From: Tubiluchus corallicola
Taxonomy: Eukaryota > Priapulida > Priapulimorpha > Priapulimorphida > Tubiluchidae
Reading direction: 5' to 3'
DNA length: 64,000 nucleotides
Assembly: GCA_030141605.1 (NCBI GenBank)
Contig: JAQGDQ010000283.1
Coordinates: 199,001 to 263,000, forward strand
Shown: positions 45,701 to 57,675 of the stretch, piece by piece
Position numbering within the stretch: position 1 is the stretch's first letter
Layout of the letters: every line of letters begins with the position of its first letter
Translations under genes and position numbers: made by a program
The notes under the pieces: generated by a model
Database searches by the model: none
What the model was told of the DNA's origin: nothing
What the model saw: the letters and a program-made list of their open reading frames with translations, nothing else

Positions 45701-46956
45701 TCTGACTGATATGTAATCAGACCCCAGTTTTCCATTGCTGCAAACCACATTGAGTCAATGGCAATGTGCTCGACGGTTGGCATAATTTCTTTCACATCTA
45801 AAAATTCTTCAAAGTAATTGTAAATAGAAGGAATGACTTCTGTTGCGTAGGATGCCAGAGCAATTTGTTCCTTTGGTGCCCAGATGCGAATTGTCATATT
45901 ATTACTTGCAGTTCTTGTTTTATGTACGAAATCATTGACACTGAAAGCTATTAGATATGTTGACATGATAGGCGTTCTTGAAAAATAGTCTGTCACCCAG
46001 CCATCTTCACCTGTTTTGCTTGTAATCTTGTCCATATTAGATACGGACACATAGTTAGGAGAATGCATGATGCTGATATCAAATGTAGCTTTCAGATGTG
46101 GTTCGTCAAAACATGGAAATGCCATTCTGGCAAATACTGATTGGAATTGTGTGACTGCTGACATCGTTATGGTATTGTTCAAAGTTCTATACTTACTTAA
46201 GTAAATTCCAAAAGTACCGCTTTGGAAAAAGCTAGTGAAAGACTGGATTGACAATATGTACTTGTTGCTTTCCTGTAGTTCTTCCCGAAGAACAATCACG
46301 TAAAATGAGCGCTTGGGATTTTTAAATTGGTAATCAATTTGTACCTCTTTTTGTTGATTCCCAATGTGCGAAACAGTCACAAAACTCTGATCAATTTGTA
46401 TGTCATTAGCATGAATCACAATGAAATTTGTGTTCTCTGTGCAATCTATGTCAATGGTGACAGCTCCCGATATATGCAGATTATCAATATCTATTTTCAA
46501 CATTAATGCATAATGTCTGGGAATTAAACTTTGGGGAAGACGTACACTGTCCCATATAATTTCTTGTGGTTCAAATGGTTTTATTTCATTGGTGCTGTCT
46601 ACGTTGTCGCTATTATCTATACCAGTTTGTTCTAGGATACTCACTCCTTTGCTGAATGATTCTTTAGCTGTTAATGACATTGCTTTTGGTGTATCTTTTG
46701 TAGTAGCCGGTACTGAGTAATGTCTGCTAGTGAGAAACCAAGTAGCTGTGCACGACATTGATATCAAAGCAGCTATAATAATTATGTTAAATACCGACAT
46801 CTTGGTACATCCATATGCTTTCCGTGTTGTGTGCACATCATGAATTTCTTCTTTATCTTCATTTTCTTCTTCATTCCTATCTGGATGCTGATGCACTACT
46901 TCATATTCACAATAAAGTTTCGTTACTTCTTTTTCTGTATACTTTGCCTGCGCCAT
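42703..46956 (-). CDS. Membrane M1-family aminopeptidase (aminopeptidase N/A-like), copy B
   Basis: Exons 44117-46956 and 42703-42937 join in frame (phase 2, TG|G encoding Trp) to 1024 residues. Layout as in copy A: an acidic cytoplasmic head, a single transmembrane segment (about 54-75), the M1 domain with FPCFDEP (280-286), HEIAH 442-446 and glutamate 465 (HExxH-x18-E), then an ERAP1-C-like helical region ending ARLNIHWMKTHSANVGEIL. All zinc ligands and the catalytic Glu are present, so it should be an active ectopeptidase. The exopeptidase motif reads AAMEN (406-410) instead of GAMEN. The single intron sits at exactly the homologous position and phase as in copy A, so the two arose by tandem duplication after the intron pattern was fixed. 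Protein divergence is large, so the duplication is old. Substrate unknown. Confidence 0.94.
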
Positions 46957-47481
46957 TTTTCGATCCCACTTTTATTGTAACACTAAGTTGCACTGATTGG
47001 CTGACCACAGAGGGTCCAGAGGGTATCTTTGCTGTATATCCTAACAGTAATTAAATATTTGGCCACTGTGCTTTGATGACAAATGATAACAAGACCTTTG
47101 AATTCCTTAAGAAAACATGCCGATATTGTTTGATTGTGATATTGATGTATTTGCAAAATAGTAATCAGGGTCTCATTTATTGATAATTGTGTGTCATTTA
47201 ACTTTTTTTGTATAGTTTTAACATTTTCAAGGTTAGGCGACAGTATTGCTTTTATCGAAGTACAAAGCTGAAGTTATATATTTAGAAAAGAGTTAGTATT
47301 AAAATTGAACAAAATTTATGCCACATTTGTTGCATTGCTAAATTATCCTTTTTTGGAAATTTTATATGCACTCTGTATTATACATTAATTTGTTTTCTAA
47401 GTGTTATGTAGTGTCAATAATTACTCACCTTCATGTTGTTAGTTTTGCTGGACAGGACGAAAATAACATTGTTCTAAGGTG

Positions 47482-47483
<2 letters not shown>

Positions 47484-47549
<66 letters not shown>

Positions 47550-47566
47550 TGTGCATGCATGTGTGT
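47484..47566. repeat. (TG)n-(TGCG)n alternating purine-pyrimidine tract, 83 bp
   Basis: Strict pyrimidine-purine alternation without a break: about sixteen TG units, then about ten TGCG-type units, then TGCATGCATGTGTGT. Such tracts are the classical Z-DNA-forming sequences. It lies about 0.5 kb upstream of the aminopeptidase B start. Confidence 0.95.
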
Positions 47567-48181
47567 TGTAAAGACTTTTACAGCCACAAAAGAAGCAAAA
47601 GAAGACTTTTATAGCAACAAAAGATTTTCAGAAATGCAGCTCATTATCTTTGTTTTTAAATATTTGCTGGAATCTGAACTTACTTATTTTAATCACAATA
47701 TCATTTAAATTCATGTTTCAGATACTTGATGTGGCATACCCATAATGGACTGTACAAGATCACTGAAATTCATTTTCTAATAAAGTAACACAAAATTTTG
47801 ACCATATGCTTCCATTGGTTTAATCAAACTCCACTATCGGTAAGAGAGATATTAGCTTATCATTCCATCCATCTTATCATGTTATACATAATCTGTTTTT
47901 ATTGTACATTTGATATTATTAGAAGAGCAGGGTTGTTAGTCAAGTTATGGACTGCAAAATTTTAAGTTTGAAGTGCAATGTTGATGGAGTTGTTCCAGGT
48001 ATCACCTATGATGAAATAATCTTACACCTGTCTGCTCAAAACTTTGAAAACTGTTTTAAAAAGGAGGAATTTTTTTGACGAAAAGGATAATTTTTGTCAC
48101 ATGGTTAATGACCTCGAAGCATATTAATCTGGAATAAACAGGCCTAAGATGTAACAGAATGTTTTATCTCCATGTTATTTT

Positions 48182-48367
48182 TTATCTGTAGTTAAGAAAG
48201 GTAAATTGTTTGTTCCAGAAAGACTTGCGTTTCAAATATGGCCAAAATACTATAGCAGTAAATACTAACCTCAGCCCATTTATGCTGAAGATGGCATAGT
48301 TTGTGTAACCACACTCTGAAAGAGCTTCTTTCACCGATGCAAGTTTTGTACGTTTAAAGGTCAGCAT
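48182..48367 (-). other. Short ORF, possible retroelement fragment
   Basis: The first 30 residues include KRTKLASVKEALSECGYTNY, which resembles the segment with a CGYP-like motif after the polymerase domain in Penelope-like or related reverse transcriptases. No RT or GIY-YIG motifs were found on either side, so this is a memory-based suggestion only. A GTATTT after the LRL codons could also be an exon end. Confidence 0.2.
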
Positions 48368-48499
48368 TTTAGTTTTACTTTCCTAGACATGGCCAATTGC
48401 AAAGCCGCATTGTCACTTAATTTATACATATGAAAAACAAAACAAAAAAGCCATTCATAATAATAATTGTATCTTTCACTTTATATCTTTTTTATTTTA

Positions 48500-48718
48500 G
48501 CCTTAGGTTTTGATCAGCATTTTTCAGTGAGTGTTGAAGAACACAGCATGCTTTTCTACAAAGTAAGACGCACCTTAATAATGCCAGGAATAGAATCCTT
48601 TTCATATGACACCAACTTGCATGAACTTAGAAGAGAAGTTATTTCAAATGTAACTACTTCACCAGAACATGACAAAAAGGCAAATGTACTTGTTCGAAAA
48701 CATCGGGCTGTGTTGTAA
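48500..48718 (+). other. Unrecognised ORF preceded by a good splice acceptor
   Basis: After TTTTTATTTTAG the frame opens with LGFDQHFSVSVEEHSMLFY and runs to TAA at 48718. The composition is protein-like (charged, with SPEHDKKANVLVRKHRAVL at the end). I know no family match and find no partner exon. It could be the last exon of an undetected plus-strand gene or part of a dead transposon. Confidence 0.25.
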
Positions 48719-51700
48719 AGATGGTTGGAAAGATGATGTACGTCTACCGCAATGTGTGGAAAAGGACAGCCAAATGAATGTTAAAGTATAGATAAAAGCA
48801 AAAAATCACAGAAAATGGTGGTAACTGTGGAAAATGAATTAGGCATGATTGAGCGATAAAAAACTTGACTATGCACTGTAGGGTTCAAAATTCAACCAGC
48901 TCAGCTGCTTGTTTTAATTTATGAGTTTATTCAGGCTGAGATATTTCATTTTAATTACATGTAGTGTGCAGATTTTACTGTAATTACCTCTCAGTTATCT
49001 AGTATTTGGCAAGAATGTCTGAAATATTTTTTTTAAATACAGGTACTTATCCTTTTTTTAAAAAAACTTGAGAAATTTAAAACATTCTAAACATAATTAC
49101 ATCAGATATGTTAATTAGCTTTTATTAATTAGTAGGTTAAGATGATTACTACAATTATTGTAATTAAGATGCTTATGTATGTAAACAAGATTTACTTTGG
49201 AAAAAACTGAAGGTTTTCTGAGCATCGTGTCTTTACGGAACATTTTTATCTTTCGCTCAATATTAGAGAAAATTTTATAGCGACAGCTGTCTTACTGATA
49301 ATTAATACAACAAACAATAGAAAGCAACAGCAAAACCTTAACTGCTGATATCTGAAAGACGTACCTTCTCAAACTGCACTTACGTTTGAGCTTAATGACG
49401 TAGCTACTTCGATTTACTTTTGAGCTTAATAACAGTGTAGCTACTTCACTTAGAAAAGTGATTTTGTTGTCAAACTGTATAGAATTTAGCGGAGAAGGAG
49501 ATAGTAATATTAACTGTAAATTCAACTCCCCTTCTTTAACTAGTTTTGCAATGAAATCTCATTGTCATAAATTTTGTGAAATGCTACAAGCTTAGTAGCT
49601 AGTGGGTCATTTGTTATTTGTTTACATGATGTTCTTTCCATGCCAAATTTATGCAAACTGAAGCAGAAAAGTCACCATTCAAATATTTGCTGTGTGAAAA
49701 ACGGTTTGTTATTAAGAAATGCTATAACTATAATATAAAAAAAACTTGTATGAAACCTAGATGTTTAATGAGCCAAAAAAATTAGGCGACATCCTGCTAA
49801 ATTTGGAGCAGGAATCGAGATCACGCTTGAAATAACAGATCATGTGTCCTGCTTCAATCAGAAATTGAATCATGCAGAATTCCTAACTTTACTCATGTAG
49901 ATAGTACATGACTGTTGGAATACCAAGAAATATTTAAACAGAATTGAATAAAATGGCCAATTGTGTGTATTCTGAAATTTCTGAACAATTAAAACTTATT
50001 TTAAAAGATATTCTGCTTTACATACAAAAGGATAATTGCATGCTCAATATTTAATGGTTAGATGTACAAATTCTGAATGAGACTGTATTCTTTCTGCATG
50101 AATAAAATATAATTGTAGTAGTGATCTATCAAATTAATGAAAATATATTTCGATTTAATTGAATGTTATTGCTGACACCAAGGTTATAAATTGTTTATGT
50201 TGTATGTTTGCATATTATTAGCTGTGCAATACTACTAGCCTTAGTAGCCTGCAGTTGCTTGGTCCCATAACTTTATTCACTAGCTTTCACCCCTTTTGCA
50301 CAATAATTTGCCGTTCCAAGTCTTTTTGGAGTTTGTTGAGCAGAGCTCTCCAGTCTGCTTGTTGTTACAGATGTTATCAATGTGCATAGCACATGTAAGG
50401 TATACTTGAAGCTTACCCAATAAGATCCCCAGCCTCTCAGCTTCCTTGGTGGAGTCATTACGCATGGGTGTTGTGTACTCCAATGGTTTTTGTGAAAAGT
50501 GAAATAGGTGAAATTACTACTTGCAAGCTATCGTAAGCAAACATTTGCCCCAGAAATTACCATTTACGCGAGCAGCAGAACTTTGGGAAACCACCAAATG
50601 CAGTTTATTTAAGTTCATGACTGTTACATTTCAGTTAACTGAGTTTTTATTAACCTACTTACAATTAAATTACAAGAATTAATTTGCACCATATTTTATC
50701 TTTTGATGACATTAGATATAGAAATAGACATAGAAAACTTTTCAGTTTTGAGAATAAATCTCATTTTTGTCAATTTCTCGCTTCATGTCTTTGTGTTTAG
50801 TACATTCTATTCTCATACCAATAGGGGTTTTTTTTCCTAAATTAGTGTAAATTTCTGGATTTTCGATGAACTATTTTTTGGCATTATTAATTACAAAAAT
50901 TTTTTAGTAAGTACCTTATTGCACTAATAGAAAACTGTGGTTTTAAAGTTTTTAGTAGTACCTTACATTAGTTATTTTTATTTCTACTTTTCTTTTGTTG
51001 CAGAAAAGTTACTTTTTTCATCAGGACATTGATTCTAGGACATTTCAATCAGATGTATCACTATTGTTAATTACAATTATGCAACGTTGTAAGTGAGAGG
51101 CAATGCAGCCATCAATTCCGCTGAGTCTTTAAATGTAGGATACTTTATTGGTCAAGCTATTATCAAGCTACTAACTCCTTCAACAATAGGGTTAAACAGG
51201 AGGCATATGCATGCAGTTTTGAGTTTTTGTGCTTCTAAGCTCGTTTATTACAATAACTGCTGTCAAATTGTGATAGCAAAATTCATATCATTCATTTACA
51301 TGATTCCTCATAGTAATTATCGGCAGATGATAGTGACAAAATGACAGATTTTGTGCAATAAAGTAATTAAATCAGCACTCTGGCATGCATTCTCATTCTC
51401 GTTAGAAAACTACAATAAAACAAGTAATTCAAACCACAATAAACTTAAAATGATAAAGTAATTATGAAGTTGTTTATTAAAAGTAATATAGATTGTACAC
51501 AAAATGAACATAGTAATATGTAATTTATCAATGGTTTACAACATTTGGCACATTTAAATGAAATGAAATGGAAAATGTGCTTATCAGGTGTATAAGTTCA
51601 GAATGAGGACATGCCTTTGCAAATTGAAGGTACGAAGGATTTGATGAATTCACAATTAAACATCGACTTGGAACAGTTGACTGAAAGTCTAAATAAACAC

Positions 51701-54700
51701 ATACGAGGTTTAGTGAGCAAGAAATTGTGCTGTGTTTGGACTTTGGTATATAATTTTACTAGCTAGTGACAACTATTATAATCATAATTATTTATTTACA
51801 GTAAAAATGCTTAAGAAAGTAACTTAGGCCTGCAATAATTATATACAACTATACAAGTATTTGACATAAAATTAATATAAACATTTAAATTAGTTACACA
51901 CATGGCACAGTAAAAATGAGCATTCAGAAACTTGGTACATTTTGCGGTTTTTGATTATGCTTTTGCATATCAAGATAGTGCATTTAGCACTGTAAAGAAG
52001 TGCAGACTTTTAGAAATGACAAGTACATGTATAAAACCTTACCCATTTTTTACATTATAACAAATGGGATGTAACAATTTAAAGGTCTACAAAGTACTAG
52101 TATAACAATTTACTATAAGAATACATTGGCAGTAAAAAACCGTTACAAACTAACATCATTACACAAAAATAAGGCTTTTTTATACTGTATGGACATCACA
52201 GAAAAACATTTCTTTTTTGCACGTTTATAGTTAAGGAAACACTGACCACAAGTAACTTTATCTGTAAAATGCACCGTCTATGCATTTACATACATGTAGC
52301 TCTATATGTCTGCAACTAGTCTGACGTCATGTTCAGCTGGAACTAAATTTAGCAGTTTAAAGCTTTAGTAAAGTCCAGCAATACGTTCCTGGTGGGGCAG
52401 TGTTACAGTTACTCAGACTGTGACTCAGTTTTTCACAAGTAAAAATAATTTAGTTATAGTTTATTATGCCCGTAAATAAACAAAGCAATTTATCTTCACA
52501 GTAGCATGGTTAACATGTGTATCAACGAGGAGTGCAGGATGCAATGAATTCCACATTCTGGGCATCTCTTTGCAAAACATATTAAGCCACAAGAATGATA
52601 ATCTTATTTGGATTTCTGCTGCTGATGAGTTTACACAACTAACAGAAAACGTATAACATTAAGCGTAAGCGTGTAGATTTTGTTGCATTTAAATAAGACA
52701 CGTGGCACGGCTTTCACACAGTTCTTTGATCTGCTGAATAAACTGCATGTTACAAATTATGATACGAATATGACGCTTTTAAACAACTACATTTTGTGGC
52801 AAAACGTTTGACATAAAAGACTGCCTCCTAAATATTTTCTACATTTTTTTCGACAAAATTGCGTTACGTAAGCAACACAAAATCATGTAGTTCAAAATCT
52901 TACTTGTAACTGAGTAATTCAACATACCATGATAAAAACAATAACTCGCAAGACTATACTATAACGTCGAGTTCTTATTGTGATGATTGTACTTTATCAA
53001 AAAATTATTTTATATTCATTTAATCACTAGGCGTATATAAACTAGCTAACTCTTCATATTGAGTTCCTGTTTGAATATTTGAAAAATTACTAATTTTTGT
53101 GCTTCGGAGTCTGAAATATGGTTTTTAAAAAGATAAAAAAGTTTGTCAATGAAATGAATGTAACCAGATAATCATTTCTTCAGTTAAAAGGCAAAGACAG
53201 TTCAGTTAAGCTATATAAAACAGTTTTTGTCATAAGCTTTATAGCATTGCATAAAACAGTCAGTTCAATATACAGTAGTCGGGTAGCATAGCAATAAATG
53301 TGACCGATTTTTCAAGTTATTTTTATAAGTTTCACATCTAGCATACCACCACATATAGAGTAATCATGGAAAAGACTTTCCAACATGACGCTTCAAAAAA
53401 AAGGAAAGAAACGCGTTCATCTCTGAACAGCTGGCGTATTATTTTACGTAAACGCGCACATTAGACACTATTTATGTTCATCTCGGGTATGCTGGGCTCT
53501 TGACAAAGCACAGAGAGGGGCTTTGGCTAATCTAGCTTAGCGCCAGTACTAGATTATAAACATCATCGAGTTGTTTTAAACAGCAAATGGTGAGGTTGCA
53601 AGCTCAAATACTGCTAATGAGCGTGGATAATAATTTTAAACATATTGAGAAAGCAGTTTAATGTACAGCTGGTTTCTTAAGGTTTATTCACGGTAATACT
53701 TGAAAAGAAAGCATCAATATTTGTGTAAAATTTCGCACAGCATGCGCACTTATAAACAAAGTTCTACCCACTACTTTTGTTTACACTATTCACAATTAGA
53801 GCTTGCGATGCTGTGAAAACAGGTTTTCTTTTCTAAATAATATTTTGCCTTTTGTGCAATGGAGTATAAAAAATAATGTTTAGTAGATTATAAAGCCAAC
53901 TCTACGATTATAACTAATTATTAACTATTGCCACAAAACGAAATAATCCTCAAACAATTTTTGCTTGGTCTAGTCACAGTCATGCGCTGCAGAGATAACT
54001 CGTTTTGACCCTGCGCGAGTTTGCTGTCGTGCTTGGCAAATCTAAAAAACACATAATGCATTCACAGGTGGTAACTTATTCTAGCACTTCGATTAGGCGT
54101 ACAATACAAAGGAGATACTGCGTAAACGTGAAACAATGAGACAGCTTCCTCGGTACATAGTAACTGTAATTACAATGAAGTACCATTTACGTTTCTCGAG
54201 TAAACCAATGAGATAAATTGTTAAAGTCTGAACTAAGCAATATCACAAGCGCCAACAATAACCAAGCCTTACAATTATAAGTAGCCATAAAAGACAAAAA
54301 ATGAAATCATATTTATGTATTCAAACATTAGTTTGCTAAATACAACATGTCAAAGAGCCCCAAATAAAGACTCAAACAGCTTCACGAATAGTTTTAGCTG
54401 TTTCATTTGAACAAGAATGCGATGAGGTAAGTGGGGACTGAGCAACCAGGCTGAAACCACAAAACTAGCGGGCTACCCAAAACTACCCATTCAGACATCT
54501 CCTAATCGGTTGCATCTGTATCTGCATGACCAGCGGGCAGATAGGAATACTTGACCAATCTATCTGGAAACCCAACCGTGTGGAGACTTTTTGCAATGCA
54601 ACACCAAATAAACAACATCTACCCAGAAACGTTTTGACTATGCGCCCCATGAGGGGTGCTTAATTGACATCGACGCCGCTTGAAAGACATCATTCGGAAT

Positions 54701-57269
54701 CCATATCCTAAAAACACCAATCAGTGAAGCATGTAATAAATATTGAAACCCTAAGCGCATTTTGAATATTCCGCCTTTCAGAACAACTAAAGTATTAAAT
54801 CACTCTTGCTGAAACTCATAAAAAATTTTCATTCCAATGAAGGATCATAATTAAAGTCAGATGGAAAACTTTGTATAGCCACCATTCGATAACCGTATGT
54901 CGGCCATCTTTACAATTTAGAACCCAAAAACGATTACACGCTTTGTGTTTACACGTGTTATTTTCTATAGCCATTTTAATCAGGCGCCCCTGGCCAACAC
55001 ATTTTGGGTGAATGCGAAGCACATATGGGCCGCACCTCGTGTGCTCCTAGTGGGATAGTGGCACGGTTAAACGCGCAAATGTAGGATGTTGAAAGACTGA
55101 TACAAGCTTTCAGATGAATTTAGTTCTATTGAGTTTTACGAGGATTTGGAGAACGCAAATTTCAGTTTCTTATACAAGCGATCTCTAAAGGTGGCCAGAC
55201 AAACACACTTGTGCCTACGGGTCTGGCTTCTTAAAAATTTTGGCCTTATCTCATTAGGTTTCTGCTAAATTTGTCAACTGAAAAGATGAATTCCAAATGA
55301 GAAGTTGAAATCTGCTGAAATCCAAATTATTGGCCTAATGCCTCAAATACCAAAAATACGTAAGAAGTCGTTAAACTGACCCCTGTCCAGCTATCCCAGG
55401 TGATCAGTGATCGCTGGGAGAGAATTTATCATTTACGGTCATATATCATTACGCGACGGCCACAGCAGGTTCTCCTCCACAACTAGTCAACAACATATCA
55501 AAATGTCAGCCACATACAAAACTGCTGATGTACCCAAATATTTGCCATGTTATCTGATATGTTAACAATGAGTCCACTCATAGCAGGAGCTCACAGCATG
55601 TGTGAAACCATCGCCTACAGTACATTCTTTGAAGAACTGTCCCAGCTGTTGGGTTACTGTTGAACTTGGATGAATTTGCAAACATCTAAGTAAAGAGACT
55701 GACCGACTGAGAAGATGTGGTACAAATATGTGGTACAACTGATAATGACTTGAAATGCACTATAATAATTTACTCTTCCTGGCTTCCTACAAGCCGTCTG
55801 GCACACAAAGAAGCCGCTTTTTGTGCAACTAGCTCACATGTCTTTGAAAGCTATATAGCCCTAGATGGAGGTCACATAATGGCATTTTCTGGATGGACAA
55901 AAACTGGACAATATAGTACTGCCCATCCTCACCATCCAATTACTTACCAGAGCCATCTTGAAGTAACCTGTTACTCAAGGCAATTAATGAAGAGAGGGAT
56001 GACATGAGGAACTGTTGACCAAATGCTAATTAGCAAATTCTGTTCCATAAAATACTGCAAGTTCTCTGTAATACAGCTCCACTCACATTGATTTCAACAA
56101 ATTTCAAAGAAATTAATCTAGTACCTACTGGACTCTTTTAATGTCTTTTGTCTCATGAGCAATTACTTTCAGTGGACTCAAGTAGTAAGATATCAAATTC
56201 TGGTGCTCGTGTCAAGTTATATACATATATTTATCTATAGGTAATTGTGGAGTTTATTGCCATATTAAGTGTAAAGTGTAAAGAATTACTAGTTAAAGCT
56301 CTAAAGTTTAAACTGTAAAGTAATAAAAACTACATAAACTTAAAAAAACATAGGTAGATAAAATTCACTAAGATTTTACAAACTCAACTAAACATAAAGT
56401 TCTGTTAAATTCCATCTCGTCTAGCGTTCTCCTTCAACTTTTTCTACTTGCCGCATGAGCCCGCAATAACAGACATTAGTTACAACAGAAGTAAAAAAAT
56501 ACTGGAATTTTTTAAAACTTTTTCATACGAACAGGTGTTAAATACCAACCAAACATTCGCAGATCGTTAAATTACGTATATGGCGCATTAGTACCCCCTA
56601 CAATAATAGTCTATAGACTAATCTTGATAACTTTTAACGACTGAAAAGCACCAGCGATATTGAACAACCTCCCGCAGAACTTAATCACACACTCCCTCTT
56701 TGAATCATTGTACAGTACCGGAGAATACAGATCACACTGAAAACTCTTAAAAGTAATGACTGACGTAACAGATGCCACTGAACTTGCTGGAGAGATTAGA
56801 AAAGGATTTAGGCTTTTAGTTTAAATTTTTTTACAAAAATTCCTCGAGGCCTAACAAGCGGAATCGATTCAAGTTTTCAGGTATTTGTACGTGAACAGAC
56901 CGTCCTTGAAATTTAAGTACTTTCAATAACATAAAAAGTTCACTAGAATGTTCAGTCAAATAATTTTCTTATTTATAATAGCACTAGACACATTTTCACT
57001 ATTGCCAAATTAGAAAATTTGAGAAAACCAAGAAAGAAAGCAGAATCTACAAGGTGCTGCGTAACAAGATGCTTCATTATTCCGCACAATGGACATTTAT
57101 TCCAAGCTCCTTTTTCGAACAATACTTACAGTATTCTTATTTAGAGAATATCTAAAATGTGCTTGTCCTGTAAATTGTATTTTGTTTGATACTTGAACTT
57201 TTTACATGAACTTGAAGCTAATGCACCCCAGCCAATAACAACAAGGCCGCTTAATTTTCTCAACTGTGA

Positions 57270-57675
57270 ATAGCCATGATACTTCGCGCGGAACATCAAC
57301 AACAGCTCCCAAACTAGCGACTTCGCGTAAAAAATCCCGCAGGGTGCTGCGTACGTAATAAGCAGCAGCTGCATTAAGGTATTTGCTGGATGATCAAAAG
57401 CATAATCCGCACTGATGGCTCCCTCGTCCATCAAACTCGACGCGCTTCTACATTACAGAATAGACGAGATACACGAGCGCCGGAAGCTTGTGCATTCTTG
57501 GGCTTCTTACAAGCCATCGTCTTTGCAAAGAAGCCAGACTAGTGCTACGGTTTGCGCAAAGCGTGATACCTTATCTGCAAAGCTAATGACGATCCCACCC
57601 AGCGCTACCGACGCACAAGTGTTAAATAATAATAGAACATTGACACCTAATCGAGTCAACTCTGTTCGTCCGTGA
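57270..57675. promoter_or_regulatory. Isolated CpG-rich island
   Basis: About 25-30 CpG dinucleotides fall in about 400 bp, far denser than the CpG-poor AT-rich DNA on both sides. It coincides with two divergent ORFs whose starts overlap (57415 on plus, 57434 on minus). It may mark a promoter or a first exon. Confidence 0.5.
57415..57675 (+). CDS. Possible small or first-exon coding ORF, unrecognised
   Basis: The ATG at 57415 (context CTGATGG) opens an 86-codon frame ending TGA. The product is basic and Ser/Thr-rich (LLHYRIDEIHERRKLVHSW near the start) without a known domain. Its support is the CpG-rich, less AT-rich base composition, unlike the neighbouring non-coding DNA. Against it, a minus-strand frame of similar size (57141-57434) overlaps its start region and CpG-rich DNA has fewer chance stops. 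Low certainty. Confidence 0.25.
   Translation: MAPSSIKLDALLHYRIDEIHERRKLVHSWASYKPSSLQRSQTSATVCAKRDTLSAKLMTIPPSATDAQVLNNNRTLTPNRVNSVRP

Noticed and set aside
47366-47708. ORFs with VCVCVC/RACVRAC repeats
   Set aside because: Translations of the TG/TGCG microsatellite, not proteins.
50272-50483. Two overlapping minus-strand ORFs, suspected LINE fragment
   Set aside because: Lys/Arg/Cys-rich sequence vaguely like a retroelement, but no ordered RT or endonuclease motifs could be found.
54816-55022. Minus-strand ORF with KHKACNRFWVLNCKDGRH
   Set aside because: Protein-like wording but isolated, with no partner exons and no known family; could be 3' UTR or chance.
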